From: a virus
IMG/VR virus record: IMGVR_UViG_3300040801_003605
Coordinates: 1-35,956 of that record
Strand: one strand, 5' to 3'
Length of the DNA stretch: 35,956 bases
Position numbers and translations under genes: made by a program. Positions 5,894 through 12,526 of the stretch are shown here, piece after piece. Below the pieces are notes generated by a model that saw only the letters and a list, made by a program, of their open reading frames with translations, made no database searches and was not told the origin of the DNA. The number at the start of each line of letters is the position of its first letter. Positions within the stretch are counted from its first letter, which is position 1.

Positions 5894-6336
5894 GTGATGA
5901 ATTTATTAAGGCACGAGATGCTTACATAAGTGAATTTGATCAACAGACTTTAATTGATACATTTAATGAACTCTTAGAAGAATCAGCTGGCGACCATAAG
6001 ACTCTTGTTATGTTAGCTTTTGGTCAAGGCTTGAAGCTCGGGAGCAATTGGGCGAAAGAGTGGTTAGAAAAGCAGTATAACTCAGAGTTAATGGAGCACG
6101 CTAATGTAGGTGTGATGATTGGTATTGAACAGGCTAACGACAAGATAAGAGCGCAACAAAAAGAAATAGATCGACTAGTAAAAGCTGTAGCCGATCATGT
6201 TACAGCAAGACAAAAACAACAAACCGTTATCGAAAAACTCAAAGAGGCTTTGGAAGGTTATGCTGTAGTTCCTGGTAAATCAAACAAGCCAGCTAAACAA
6301 GCCCTAGCCGATGTGAAGGAGATGCAAAATGACTGA
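5890..6336 (+). CDS. Hypothetical protein with C-terminal coiled coil, 148 residues
   Basis: Start is ATG 5890, overlapping the stop of the membrane peptide. Residues ~1-75 look globular and helical. Residues ~85-130 form a coiled coil (KIRAQQKEIDRLVKAVADHV and onward), and the end is Lys-rich. No domain is recognised. It lies between the two copies of the tiny membrane peptide and overlaps the following zinc-ribbon gene by 8 nt. A role with the membrane peptides is possible, but not shown by the sequence. Confidence 0.65.
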   Translation: MSDEFIKARDAYISEFDQQTLIDTFNELLEESAGDHKTLVMLAFGQGLKLGSNWAKEWLEKQYNSELMEHANVGVMIGIEQANDKIRAQQKEIDRLVKAVADHVTARQKQQTVIEKLKEALEGYAVVPGKSNKPAKQALADVKEMQND

Positions 6337-6553
6337 ATCGGCGCAAGACCCATTTAAGCCAGTAAAAGCAGACATGGCGTTTTCTTGGCTTTGCCCTAAT
6401 TGTGTGACGCTTAACTCTGTTTCATGGAGTCATTGGCTTATGAGTAATGTTGACGAATGTCGCAATTGTGAGATGGGTTTTAAAATATTGGAGCCATGGA
6501 ATCACAACAAAGGAATAACTCCTTTTGATTTTAAAAGAGATGAGTCAAAATGA
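6329..6553 (+). CDS. Zinc-ribbon protein, 74 residues
   Basis: Two CxxC knuckles, CPNC (about residues 22-25) and CRNC (about 44-47), 18 residues apart, make a zinc ribbon likely. It is rich in Trp near the first knuckle (SWLCPNC, SWSHW). ATG at 6329 overlaps the previous stop, and its own end overlaps the ATG of the second tiny membrane peptide. Zinc ribbons in phage genes of this size often bind nucleic acid or a host protein. The target is unknown. Confidence 0.65.
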   Translation: MTESAQDPFKPVKADMAFSWLCPNCVTLNSVSWSHWLMSNVDECRNCEMGFKILEPWNHNKGITPFDFKRDESK

Positions 6554-6648
6554 CTGAGCTAGAAGAAAAGGTAGAAATCTACCAGTCTGCTTTATTTATT
6601 GTACTTGCATGGGGATCATTGGGCTGGGTTTTGTGGATGGTGTGTTGA
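6550..6648 (+). CDS. Tiny single-span membrane peptide (copy 2)
   Basis: A 32-residue paralogue of the ORF at 5801-5893: charged start (MTELEEKVE), YQSAL, then a hydrophobic span with LAWGSLGWVLW. The two differ at many silent and replaced positions, so the duplication is not recent, yet the YQSAL and GWVLW ends are kept. It overlaps the upstream stop (ATGA). The following 122 bp hold no gene but a structured RNA candidate. Confidence 0.7.
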   Translation: MTELEEKVEIYQSALFIVLAWGSLGWVLWMVC

Positions 6649-6662
6649 GAATTTTTAATTTT

Positions 6663-6738
6663 GGGGGATAGCACCCAGCCCATGCGAGTCGATACGGCGG
6701 CTGGAAATGGTACCTGTGATCGACCTATTCCCCTTTTT
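6663..6738 (+). ncRNA. Candidate pseudoknotted RNA ending in terminator-like stem
   Basis: In the gap between genes, GGGGGATAG (6663-6671) pairs with CTATTCCCC (6725-6733) in 9 bp with one G-U, followed by TTTTT. Inside, CCAGCC (6675-6680) pairs with GGCTGG (6699-6704), and GTCGAT (6688-6693) pairs with ATCGAC (6719-6724). The last two helices interlock as a pseudoknot, and the second abuts the outer stem. It is not a tRNA (no T-arm motif) and I could not match it to a ribozyme or riboswitch I know. It could be a small RNA or a cis-element. Confidence 0.5.
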
Positions 6739-6770
6739 GACATAACTCGCCTTAGTGGAGGTTGAATTAA

Positions 6771-6980
6771 ATGGGTTGCAATACTAAAAAATGCGGTGTT
6801 TGTGGCACTGTGTTTGATCGTGGCACTGGCCTCAGTGAACGTAAGTGTCCAACTTGCATAATTGATCGACTCGCCGATCAAGATAAAATGAAATTAGAAA
6901 AAGAAGTGGCAGAGTTGGCTGTGCGCTTGGGTCGAATAGAACTTATCTTAAAGGACAACAATTTAACTTCTAGATTTTGA
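6771..6980 (+). CDS. Zinc-ribbon plus coiled-coil protein, 69 residues
   Basis: The N-terminal half carries CGVC (residues 8-11) and CPTC (26-29), a four-Cys zinc ribbon. The C-terminal half is a charged amphipathic helix (KLEKEVAELAVRLGRIELIL) likely to dimerise as a coiled coil. ATG at 6771 has GGAGG upstream. It follows the candidate RNA element. The layout suggests a small dimeric nucleic-acid or protein adaptor; the partner is unknown. Confidence 0.65.
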   Translation: MGCNTKKCGVCGTVFDRGTGLSERKCPTCIIDRLADQDKMKLEKEVAELAVRLGRIELILKDNNLTSRF

Positions 6981-6993
6981 CATTAGGTGAGTT

Positions 6994-7251
6994 ATGAAAA
7001 CAGAAAGTGATGAAAACAATTCATGGCCCCAAGATGAGTTGGACCTTGATTTATTAAGTGGGGCTGTTGAATCAGGCTGTGACTTGTATGCCTTTGGATC
7101 TTTCGGCGGCTTTGGTGGCCGCATTTGGAGTCCTATTTTTAAAGAGTTTAAAGATGCTGTAGCCTGGCACAAAGAGCGCGAGTCAGGTGTCAGAGTTGAT
7201 TTATTTAGAATTAAAGCGGAAGTTTGTCGAGAATTTGAAGAGTTCCGCTAG
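6994..7251 (+). CDS. Hypothetical protein, 85 residues
   Basis: A small acidic protein with a Gly/Phe-rich middle (FGSFGGFGGRIWSP, about residues 34-47) between an acidic N-terminus and a helical C-terminus rich in Glu and Arg. ATG at 6994 is preceded by AGGTGAG. It is in the run of small genes between the terminase subunits. No family is recognised and no motif points to a function. Confidence 0.6.
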   Translation: MKTESDENNSWPQDELDLDLLSGAVESGCDLYAFGSFGGFGGRIWSPIFKEFKDAVAWHKERESGVRVDLFRIKAEVCREFEEFR

Positions 7252-7273
7252 TTGACAAAAAAGGAGCTAAAGA

Positions 7274-7639
7274 TTGAAAGGTTTACCAATTTTAAGTGAA
7301 CAAGGTAAAAAAGAAGGCGAGAAGCTAATAGAGTCTTTCAAGGAAAAAATGAAAGATGCTTGCGAAGAAATTCTTGGCGAAGTTTATGTAGACCTAATGC
7401 CACACATTGAATCAGATTCTTGGCTAAATTATAGAAATGATATGCGCTCTGAACTTGAACGTGAGTATTTTAAAAATGATGATTGGCTTAAGTCTGAAGA
7501 AATATGGGCCTGTAATTTACGCAAAGCCTTTTATAAACAGTTCAAAAACGAGTTGATTGATGCCCGAGTTAAAGATTTAGAGAAAGAAGTAGCTAAATAT
7601 AAAGAGTGGTATCACGAAGCCTGTAGAAGTGGGCTTTAA
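7274..7639 (+). CDS. Hypothetical Lys/Glu-rich helical protein, 121 residues
   Basis: The start is TTG at 7274, supported by AAGGAG nine bases upstream; no better start is near. The protein is almost all charged helix, with a coiled-coil-like C-terminus (RVKDLEKEVAKYKEWYHEA), similar in style to other small proteins in this cluster. No catalytic motif is visible. Its stop lies inside a small hairpin (GTGGG/CCCAC, 7629-7648). Confidence 0.6.
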   Translation: MKGLPILSEQGKKEGEKLIESFKEKMKDACEEILGEVYVDLMPHIESDSWLNYRNDMRSELEREYFKNDDWLKSEEIWACNLRKAFYKQFKNELIDARVKDLEKEVAKYKEWYHEACRSGL

Positions 7640-7648
7640 CAAACCCAC

Positions 7649-7663
7649 CAGCTCATAAACTAA
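7649..7663 (+). repeat. Direct repeat CAGCTCATAAACTAA, copy A
   Basis: This 15-bp sequence recurs exactly at 8194-8208. In both places it is followed within 3-6 bp by CATAAA and a C/T-rich TCGGGG block. The two copies flank the methyltransferase gene and its leader, marking a possible insertion unit of about 545 bp. Confidence 0.75.
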
Positions 7664-7674
7664 TGTTTACATAA

Positions 7675-7723
7675 AGCCCCTCGGGGAAGGGCTAGATCCA
7701 CGTTAACCCGAGCAATGGCGTGG
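7675..7723 (+). ncRNA. Candidate kissing-loop RNA in methyltransferase leader
   Basis: Hairpin 1 is AGCCC/GGGCT (7675-7679 with 7689-7693) and its loop holds CTCGGG (7680-7685). Hairpin 2 is CCACG/CGTGG (7698-7702 with 7719-7723) and its loop holds CCCGAG (7707-7712). The loops are perfect 6-bp complements, so they can pair. The element ends 36 bp before the methyltransferase start. It could be a 5' regulatory RNA. No known riboswitch was recognised. Confidence 0.45.
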
Positions 7724-7734
7724 GCATTTTAAAA

Positions 7735-7751
7735 TAAACCTTCGGGGGGAG
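7735..7751 (+). promoter_or_regulatory. Ribosome site in a TTCG-loop hairpin, copy 1
   Basis: TAAACCTTCGGGGGGAG precedes the methyltransferase ATG by 7 nt. The CC-TTCG-GG tetraloop hairpin uses the same G-run as the Shine-Dalgarno sequence, so folding could mask it. A near-identical block at 8214-8231 precedes the next gene. Confidence 0.5.
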
Positions 7752-7758
7752 TTTTTAC

Positions 7759-8178
7759 ATGGGATTTCATACAGGAAATAAGGACGGCAATCACTACTGG
7801 TTGACTCCACCTGACCTATATCAGCTCTTTGATAAAGAGTTTAACTTTGATTTTGACCCATGCCCTTATCCAAAGCCCGATGATTTTTGTGGTCTTGATG
7901 CGGATTGGGGCCAGTCGAATTGGGTTAACCCGCCTTTCGGATCCATTATAAAAGATGGCAAGAAAAAGGGGCCAACAGCATGGGCTCGAAAGGCCATTGC
8001 AGAGCATGAGAAGGGTAAGTTAGTAGTTTTAGTGTATCCCATTGATAAGTGGATCCACTACTTGATAAATGCTGGTGCTGAGCTTAGAAGTCTGGGTGAT
8101 GTTAGATGGCACAGTATCGAGGATAATGAACCAGGCAAGGGTATAGGACGCTTCACTATGGCGTTTATACTGCGCTAA
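7759..8178 (+). CDS. Dam-like phage DNA N6-adenine methyltransferase
   Basis: The protein is 139 residues long. WLTPP (14-18), FDFDPCPYP (30-38) and NWVNPPFG (54-61) form the pattern of phage N-6-adenine methyltransferases, with NPPF as the catalytic motif IV. It would methylate adenine in phage DNA, probably to evade host restriction or mark replication. It is shorter than the usual 160-200 residues but has both ends intact. The spacing TPP...DPCP...NPPF is normal for the family. It is flanked by direct repeats and preceded by a structured leader, so it looks like a cassette gained by insertion. Family is from motif recognition. Confidence 0.8.
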   Translation: MGFHTGNKDGNHYWLTPPDLYQLFDKEFNFDFDPCPYPKPDDFCGLDADWGQSNWVNPPFGSIIKDGKKKGPTAWARKAIAEHEKGKLVVLVYPIDKWIHYLINAGAELRSLGDVRWHSIEDNEPGKGIGRFTMAFILR

Positions 8179-8193
8179 TTTGATAGAGGTGAG

Positions 8194-8208
8194 CAGCTCA
8201 TAAACTAA
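8194..8208 (+). repeat. Direct repeat CAGCTCATAAACTAA, copy B
   Basis: Exact copy of the 15-bp repeat at 7649-7663, here 15 bp after the methyltransferase stop. CATAAA and the TTCGGGGG ribosome-site block follow. It marks the right edge of the proposed cassette. Confidence 0.75.
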
Positions 8209-8213
8209 CAGCA

Positions 8214-8231
8214 TAAACCTTCGGGGGAGGG
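8214..8231 (+). promoter_or_regulatory. Ribosome site in a TTCG-loop hairpin, copy 2
   Basis: TAAACCTTCGGGGGAGGG repeats the block at 7735-7751 and serves the GTG at 8234. Reuse of the same hairpin-plus-SD unit ahead of two genes suggests duplication of a translation-control element. Confidence 0.5.
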
Positions 8232-8233
8232 GA

Positions 8234-8404
8234 GTGGCTAAGTTATCTTACAGGTTTAAAAAGCTCATATGTTTTTTCTTTGGCCACAATAAAGCCATTA
8301 AATCTACTGATGTCGGAAACAGAAAATATGTGAATGTAAAAACCAGATATGAACTATATTGTGTGAGGTGTGGTAAGGTTTTCTGGATCCGTGAGCGTGA
8401 GTAG
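8234..8404 (+). CDS. Small zinc-ribbon protein (DUF1660-like)
   Basis: The protein is 56 residues long. An N-terminal basic helix leads into CFFFGHN (about 13-19), and a second half carries CVRCGKVF (about 43-50). The pattern C..GH...C..CG is the one seen in the small phage family DUF1660, which probably binds zinc. The start is GTG 8234, after the TTCG-hairpin ribosome site. Its stop is immediately followed by the ATG of the large terminase, so expression of the two may be coupled. Confidence 0.65.
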   Translation: MAKLSYRFKKLICFFFGHNKAIKSTDVGNRKYVNVKTRYELYCVRCGKVFWIRERE

Positions 8405-9655
8405 ATGCCTTTAGTAAAGCTTAAGTATAAGAAAAACCCTCATCAAAAAGACTTTCAATCAGACATTTCTTCAAGATATTTACATTTATCTAGTGGGTTT
8501 GGCGGTGGCAAAACCTATGCGCTTGTGATGAAGCTTTTTCAGTTGTCGGCCATTAATAAAGATTTACCAGGTGGCTTGATGGCCCCTAGTTATGCTGAAT
8601 TTATTCGAGATGTTCATCCGACTATAGAAGACATTCTAGAGGAAAACTCTATTCCTTTTACGTTTAACAAGAATGAAAAGTGGTATTTATTCCCTTGGTC
8701 TAGTTCAAAGGTTTGGGTGGCCACTGGTCAGGAAAAGATCAGGGGTCCTAACTGGGCTTTCGCTTGTATAAACGAGCTAACTGTGATTCCGATAATTCGA
8801 TACAAGGAAGTGATAGGTCGTGTTCGATTAAAAAAAGCGAAAGCGCCGCAGATAGCCAGTAATGGTACTCCGGAAGGGACAGACTCTCCTTATTTCCAAT
8901 TCTTTGTTGAGAAACCTCCTGCAAGCTGTCGAGTAGTGTACGGTGACACTCGGGATAACGCAGACAATCTCGATCCAGATTACATAAAATCACTTGAGGA
9001 GTCCTACGACGATGTGATGGTGAAGGCATATCTCAAAGGTCTGTGGGTCAACATGAATGGTCAACCTTTTTACTACGGATACTCGACCAAGAATGAGTTA
9101 TTAAGCATTAAAAAAGACCTGGATTATATCTGCCATGTCGCCATGGATTTTAACGTGGATCCAATGACAGCGAGTGTTTGGCGCTATGATGGCAAGTACC
9201 TGGATTGCTTTGATGAAATTGAGCTCTTTGATGCAGACACTCATAAGATGTGCGAAGCGTTAAAAGCAAGGGGTTACACTCACAGGAACACTGTGATTTA
9301 TCCAGATCCAGCGGGCAGGGCTAGGTCGACTAAGGGTCAGCCAGATGTCGAGATATTAAAGCAACATGGTTATTATGATATTAGGGTGAAAAAGCGAGCT
9401 GAGTTGGTTAGGGTGAGGCAGTTGAATGTTAATAATTTATTGTCTAAGGGTGTGATAAGGATAAATCCTGAGTTGTGTCCAAAGGTTAGGCGAGATTTTT
9501 TAGGTGTTCAGCAGGATCCGGTGACATTGGATAAAATAAAAAAGAATCATTTATTGACGCATTTATCCGATGGGATTGATTATATGTGTGACATCCTATT
9601 TCCTTTTAGCGGGAAAAAGCCACAACAGCGAGCTTCTATTGATCGCATTCGATAA
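8405..9655 (+). CDS. terL: Terminase large subunit
   Basis: The protein is 416 residues long, typical for the family. The ATPase domain has a Walker A SGFGGGKT (about 30-37), a Walker B ending in CINE with E124 as the likely catalytic carboxylate, and a motif III region ASNGTPEG (about 151-158). The nuclease domain begins near residue 240, with acidic residues in AMDFNVD (D248, D252), YPDPAG (D301) and LSDGIDY near 395. It cuts concatemeric DNA and drives it through the portal into the procapsid. ATG at 8405 follows the previous stop directly. The portal follows after 15 bp. Confidence 0.93.
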   Translation: MPLVKLKYKKNPHQKDFQSDISSRYLHLSSGFGGGKTYALVMKLFQLSAINKDLPGGLMAPSYAEFIRDVHPTIEDILEENSIPFTFNKNEKWYLFPWSSSKVWVATGQEKIRGPNWAFACINELTVIPIIRYKEVIGRVRLKKAKAPQIASNGTPEGTDSPYFQFFVEKPPASCRVVYGDTRDNADNLDPDYIKSLEESYDDVMVKAYLKGLWVNMNGQPFYYGYSTKNELLSIKKDLDYICHVAMDFNVDPMTASVWRYDGKYLDCFDEIELFDADTHKMCEALKARGYTHRNTVIYPDPAGRARSTKGQPDVEILKQHGYYDIRVKKRAELVRVRQLNVNNLLSKGVIRINPELCPKVRRDFLGVQQDPVTLDKIKKNHLLTHLSDGIDYMCDILFPFSGKKPQQRASIDRIR

Positions 9656-9670
9656 TTTTGGGGGAACTGC

Positions 9671-11368
9671 GTGAGGATCAAAAAAGAATCAGAAATATTA
9701 AAGGCTTCAGTTCGTAAAAAAATCATAGAAGAGATTGAAGGCAGTGAGAATAAGGATCGCAAACGCGAGGCTTTTAGGCGTTATATGACGTTTAAGGACC
9801 AGACTAAGTGGTGGGTGATAAAGCTTTTAGAGCAGCAGTTTGATCAAACGACTATTAGAGAGATGAGTTTTTCTTTTTCTAATATTTCGATTGTTAAGAA
9901 AGTGATCAATAAGTTGGCCAGGGTTTTTAATGCTGGTGTTGATCGCGAGGTCTATATTGGTGATCAGAAAAATGATGATGCGACTCAAAAGATTGAAAAG
10001 CTAGCTAAAAAGCTTCATTTAGATGAGGTCCAGCAAAATAATAATAGGGTTTTAAAGCTAGAAAGGAACACAGCTTTATATTTAAAGCCCTGTCCAAAGT
10101 TTGATGGAGATGATGCGAAGTGGACTTTAGTCCCGCAGGTTATTTATCCCTATTTGTATGATGTGGTGGAGGATTATTACAACCGGACAAAGCCATTGGT
10201 TTATATTTTTTCAAACTATGAGTTTGATGATGTTCAGTACACGACTAGGGATGCTGCTCAGGAGGGCAGGTCTATTGATTCGTCGACTGTGGGCAGCCTT
10301 GGTGATGGTAAGGATCAGGCGATTGCCGATGAGAAGCTTGACGAGGGTGAGGGTGATCAGAGTGACAAGCGTTATATTTGGTGGAGTGATTCTTATCATT
10401 TTACGACTGATTCTCAGGGCACGATTGTTGATATTCAGGAAGGTATAAACAGGGACGAGACAGCTTTAGAGAAGATTGAGGGTGATGTTGGCCCTGGTCA
10501 GTTGGAGTTTGTTGAGAATGCAGTGGGTGAGATGCCTATTGTTGATTACGCGATTGATCAGGACAATTCGTTTTGGGCCAAGGGCGGGAATGATTTGCCT
10601 GATTCTGCGATTACGATCAATGCGCTTATAAGTCATTTATTGAATATTGGTGTGATTCAGGGTTATGGCCAATTTTTTATGAGGGGCATGAATTTACCTC
10701 ATAACGTGACATTAGGTCCTAATAAATGTATTCGCTTGGAGATGACGGGGGAGGAGAATGAGCCCACTCCAGATATCGGTTTTGCAAACGGTAATCCTCA
10801 GCTTGATTCTCTTATGCGTGCAGTTGAGATGGAAGTTGCCTTATTATTATCTACTAATAACCTTTCTACTAATGGTGTTTCTATGCGTCTTGACGGCGCT
10901 CAAGCATTCCCCTCCGCATTGGCTATGATGTTAGATAAGGCAGAGAGCATGGAGGATGTTCAGGAGCAGCGCAAGATCTTTACGTCTAGGGAGTCTGATG
11001 TTTTCAGAAAGATGAATGCTTGGATCAAGTATTTTGAGGAGAATCAGGAGCTGGACGAGGATTTAGAGGGTTTGTCGATTCCTGTTGATGATTTTAATGT
11101 GGCCATGAGGTTTAGGCCAGCTCCTATGATTATGTCTGAGAGTGACAAGCTTGATAATGTGAAAAAGCGCCAGTCTATAGGTTTGGATCAGGATGTTGAT
11201 CTAGTTAAGATTATGCATGGTGATTTAAGTGACGAAGAGGCGAAGGATAAGTTGGAGCGAGTAAAAGCGGAGCGTATGAAGAAGGCGTCTTCTGCGGTTT
11301 TAATGGCTGAGGGGTTTAATGGCGGAAGTGACAAAGAAGAACTTGACGAGTCAGAGGACGACAGTTGA
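9671..11368 (+). CDS. Portal protein
   Basis: The protein is 565 residues long. Its position after the large terminase, its size and the segment TKWWVIKLLEQQFDQTTIRE followed by VINKLARVFNAG fit SPP1 gp6-type portal proteins. It forms the dodecameric ring at one capsid vertex through which DNA is packaged. A central acidic, repeat-poor stretch (about 175-215) is probably a disordered wing insertion. The C-terminus is strongly acidic (EELDESEDDS). Start is GTG 9671 behind TTTTGGGGG. The next gene starts 50 bp inside its 3' end. Confidence 0.88.
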   Translation: MRIKKESEILKASVRKKIIEEIEGSENKDRKREAFRRYMTFKDQTKWWVIKLLEQQFDQTTIREMSFSFSNISIVKKVINKLARVFNAGVDREVYIGDQKNDDATQKIEKLAKKLHLDEVQQNNNRVLKLERNTALYLKPCPKFDGDDAKWTLVPQVIYPYLYDVVEDYYNRTKPLVYIFSNYEFDDVQYTTRDAAQEGRSIDSSTVGSLGDGKDQAIADEKLDEGEGDQSDKRYIWWSDSYHFTTDSQGTIVDIQEGINRDETALEKIEGDVGPGQLEFVENAVGEMPIVDYAIDQDNSFWAKGGNDLPDSAITINALISHLLNIGVIQGYGQFFMRGMNLPHNVTLGPNKCIRLEMTGEENEPTPDIGFANGNPQLDSLMRAVEMEVALLLSTNNLSTNGVSMRLDGAQAFPSALAMMLDKAESMEDVQEQRKIFTSRESDVFRKMNAWIKYFEENQELDEDLEGLSIPVDDFNVAMRFRPAPMIMSESDKLDNVKKRQSIGLDQDVDLVKIMHGDLSDEEAKDKLERVKAERMKKASSAVLMAEGFNGGSDKEELDESEDDS

Positions 11369-11972
11369 GCTTGATTTAAAGCTACCGCGTGATTTGTCCA
11401 GTTCTGAGAAAAATAAGATAGCTTCTGATGTTGGTGATTTTTTAGTGGATCAGATTTTGGAGAGAGTCAACAGTCTAAGCTCCCCTGTTCAGGGCGGTAA
11501 ATACAAAAAAACATTAAATCCAGAATATAAGGCCCTAAAGCAGTCTGAGTTGCTTCCAGGTGTTCCGAACTTAGAATTTAGTGGCCAGATGCTTAACCAG
11601 TTAGAAGCCAGGACTAAGCCTGGTGGCAAGATTGAGCTGGGTGTTTTTGGTTCTGCTGCTAAAAAAGCTGATGGTCATAATAATTTAAGCGGCGAGTCAA
11701 CATTACCTGAGCGCAGGTTTTTACCGGACGTAGGTCAGAGTTTTAAGTCATCGATTTCGAGTGAGATGAAAAAAATCATATTAGATGGCTTAGGATCCTC
11801 GGTTAAAATACCGAATTCTGCATTAGTTGGGGTTAGGAATAGGGAGGAGTTGTTGAATGTGTTGCGGGTATTTTTTCCGAATTTGCAAAAAAGAGAAATT
11901 GCGGGTGTAATAAAAAGAACGCCACGATTTTCTCAGCAGTTAGCGGCACTTAATTTATTGGATTTACTTTAA
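11319..11972 (+). CDS. Head-tail morphogenesis protein (HK97 gp10-like group, tentative)
   Basis: The protein is 217 residues long. The segment SLSSPVQGGKYKKTLNPEYK (about 53-72) and the later LPERRFLPD (about 130-138) are typical of small virion-assembly proteins encoded after the portal. The next gene carries a similar SPVRGVGRFEGYA followed by a VPQRKYLP segment. The two may be distant paralogues. ATG 11319 with GAGGGG upstream lies within the portal gene. Its role is probably in the neck or head completion. The exact family is uncertain. Confidence 0.55.
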   Translation: MAEVTKKNLTSQRTTVELDLKLPRDLSSSEKNKIASDVGDFLVDQILERVNSLSSPVQGGKYKKTLNPEYKALKQSELLPGVPNLEFSGQMLNQLEARTKPGGKIELGVFGSAAKKADGHNNLSGESTLPERRFLPDVGQSFKSSISSEMKKIILDGLGSSVKIPNSALVGVRNREELLNVLRVFFPNLQKREIAGVIKRTPRFSQQLAALNLLDLL

Positions 11973-12496
11973 TGGCAAAAACCAAGGTTAAATTAAAATT
12001 TGACGGGAGTTTGAGGCATTTCGCTAGAGGCAGCGTTGTTGACCTTGGTCTTCAGCGAGAATTGGGGGAGACAGTGCTTCGCGAGATGAGCGATCGTATA
12101 GCGAGGGGTCAGTCGCCAGTAAGGGGTGTGGGAAGGTTTGAGGGTTATGCTGGTCAGAGATTGTCTGGAAGTAAGCCTAGGAGCCAGCTTTATCCATTTT
12201 CTGTTCGCAGGAAGTTCCCACAAAAGAAGCTACGTCCAGTGAATTTAAGTTTAACAGATAAATATTTAGACACTTTAAGTTTTCGGCCAAAGATAAATGG
12301 TATTTTTTTTGGTCATTATGGCTTGAGTGTTAAGCAAAAAAAGATGTTCGAGACTCATAATGAGGGGAAGCATAGTTATGTCCCTCAACGGAAATACCTG
12401 CCCAATAAACGCGGCGATAGATTTGTTGTTGCAATTGAGTCTTCAATAAGAGAAGTTTTTGCAAAGCGCATTTCGCGTTTAACTGCACAAACTTAA
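11972..12496 (+). CDS. Head-tail morphogenesis protein, second copy-like gene
   Basis: The protein is 174 residues long and basic. SPVRGVGRFEGYAG (about 49-62), KLRPVNLSLTDKYLDTL (about 89-105) and VPQRKYLP (about 139-146) follow the same order as in the previous gene. This suggests an old duplication or two members of one neck family. Its ATG overlaps the upstream TAA (TAATG), so it is translationally coupled. It lies between portal and scaffold, where virion assembly and neck proteins are normally found. No enzymatic motif is seen. Confidence 0.55.
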   Translation: MAKTKVKLKFDGSLRHFARGSVVDLGLQRELGETVLREMSDRIARGQSPVRGVGRFEGYAGQRLSGSKPRSQLYPFSVRRKFPQKKLRPVNLSLTDKYLDTLSFRPKINGIFFGHYGLSVKQKKMFETHNEGKHSYVPQRKYLPNKRGDRFVVAIESSIREVFAKRISRLTAQT

Positions 12497-12526
12497 ATGT
12501 GGCCTGTGGCCAAGAGGGGAGAATAA

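Noticed and set aside
6663-6738. tRNA in the gap
   Set aside because: The ends pair like an acceptor stem, but there is no T-arm TTC motif, D-arm or anticodon arm; a pseudoknot fits better.
6663-6738. Hammerhead or HDV-like ribozyme
   Set aside because: No CTGATGA/GAAA pair is present, and the helix order and missing P3 stem do not fit HDV-like folds.
6579-6881. Minus-strand 100-residue ORF
   Set aside because: It covers the tiny membrane peptide, the structured gap and the start of the zinc-ribbon gene on the other strand, with no ribosome site or recognisable protein pattern.
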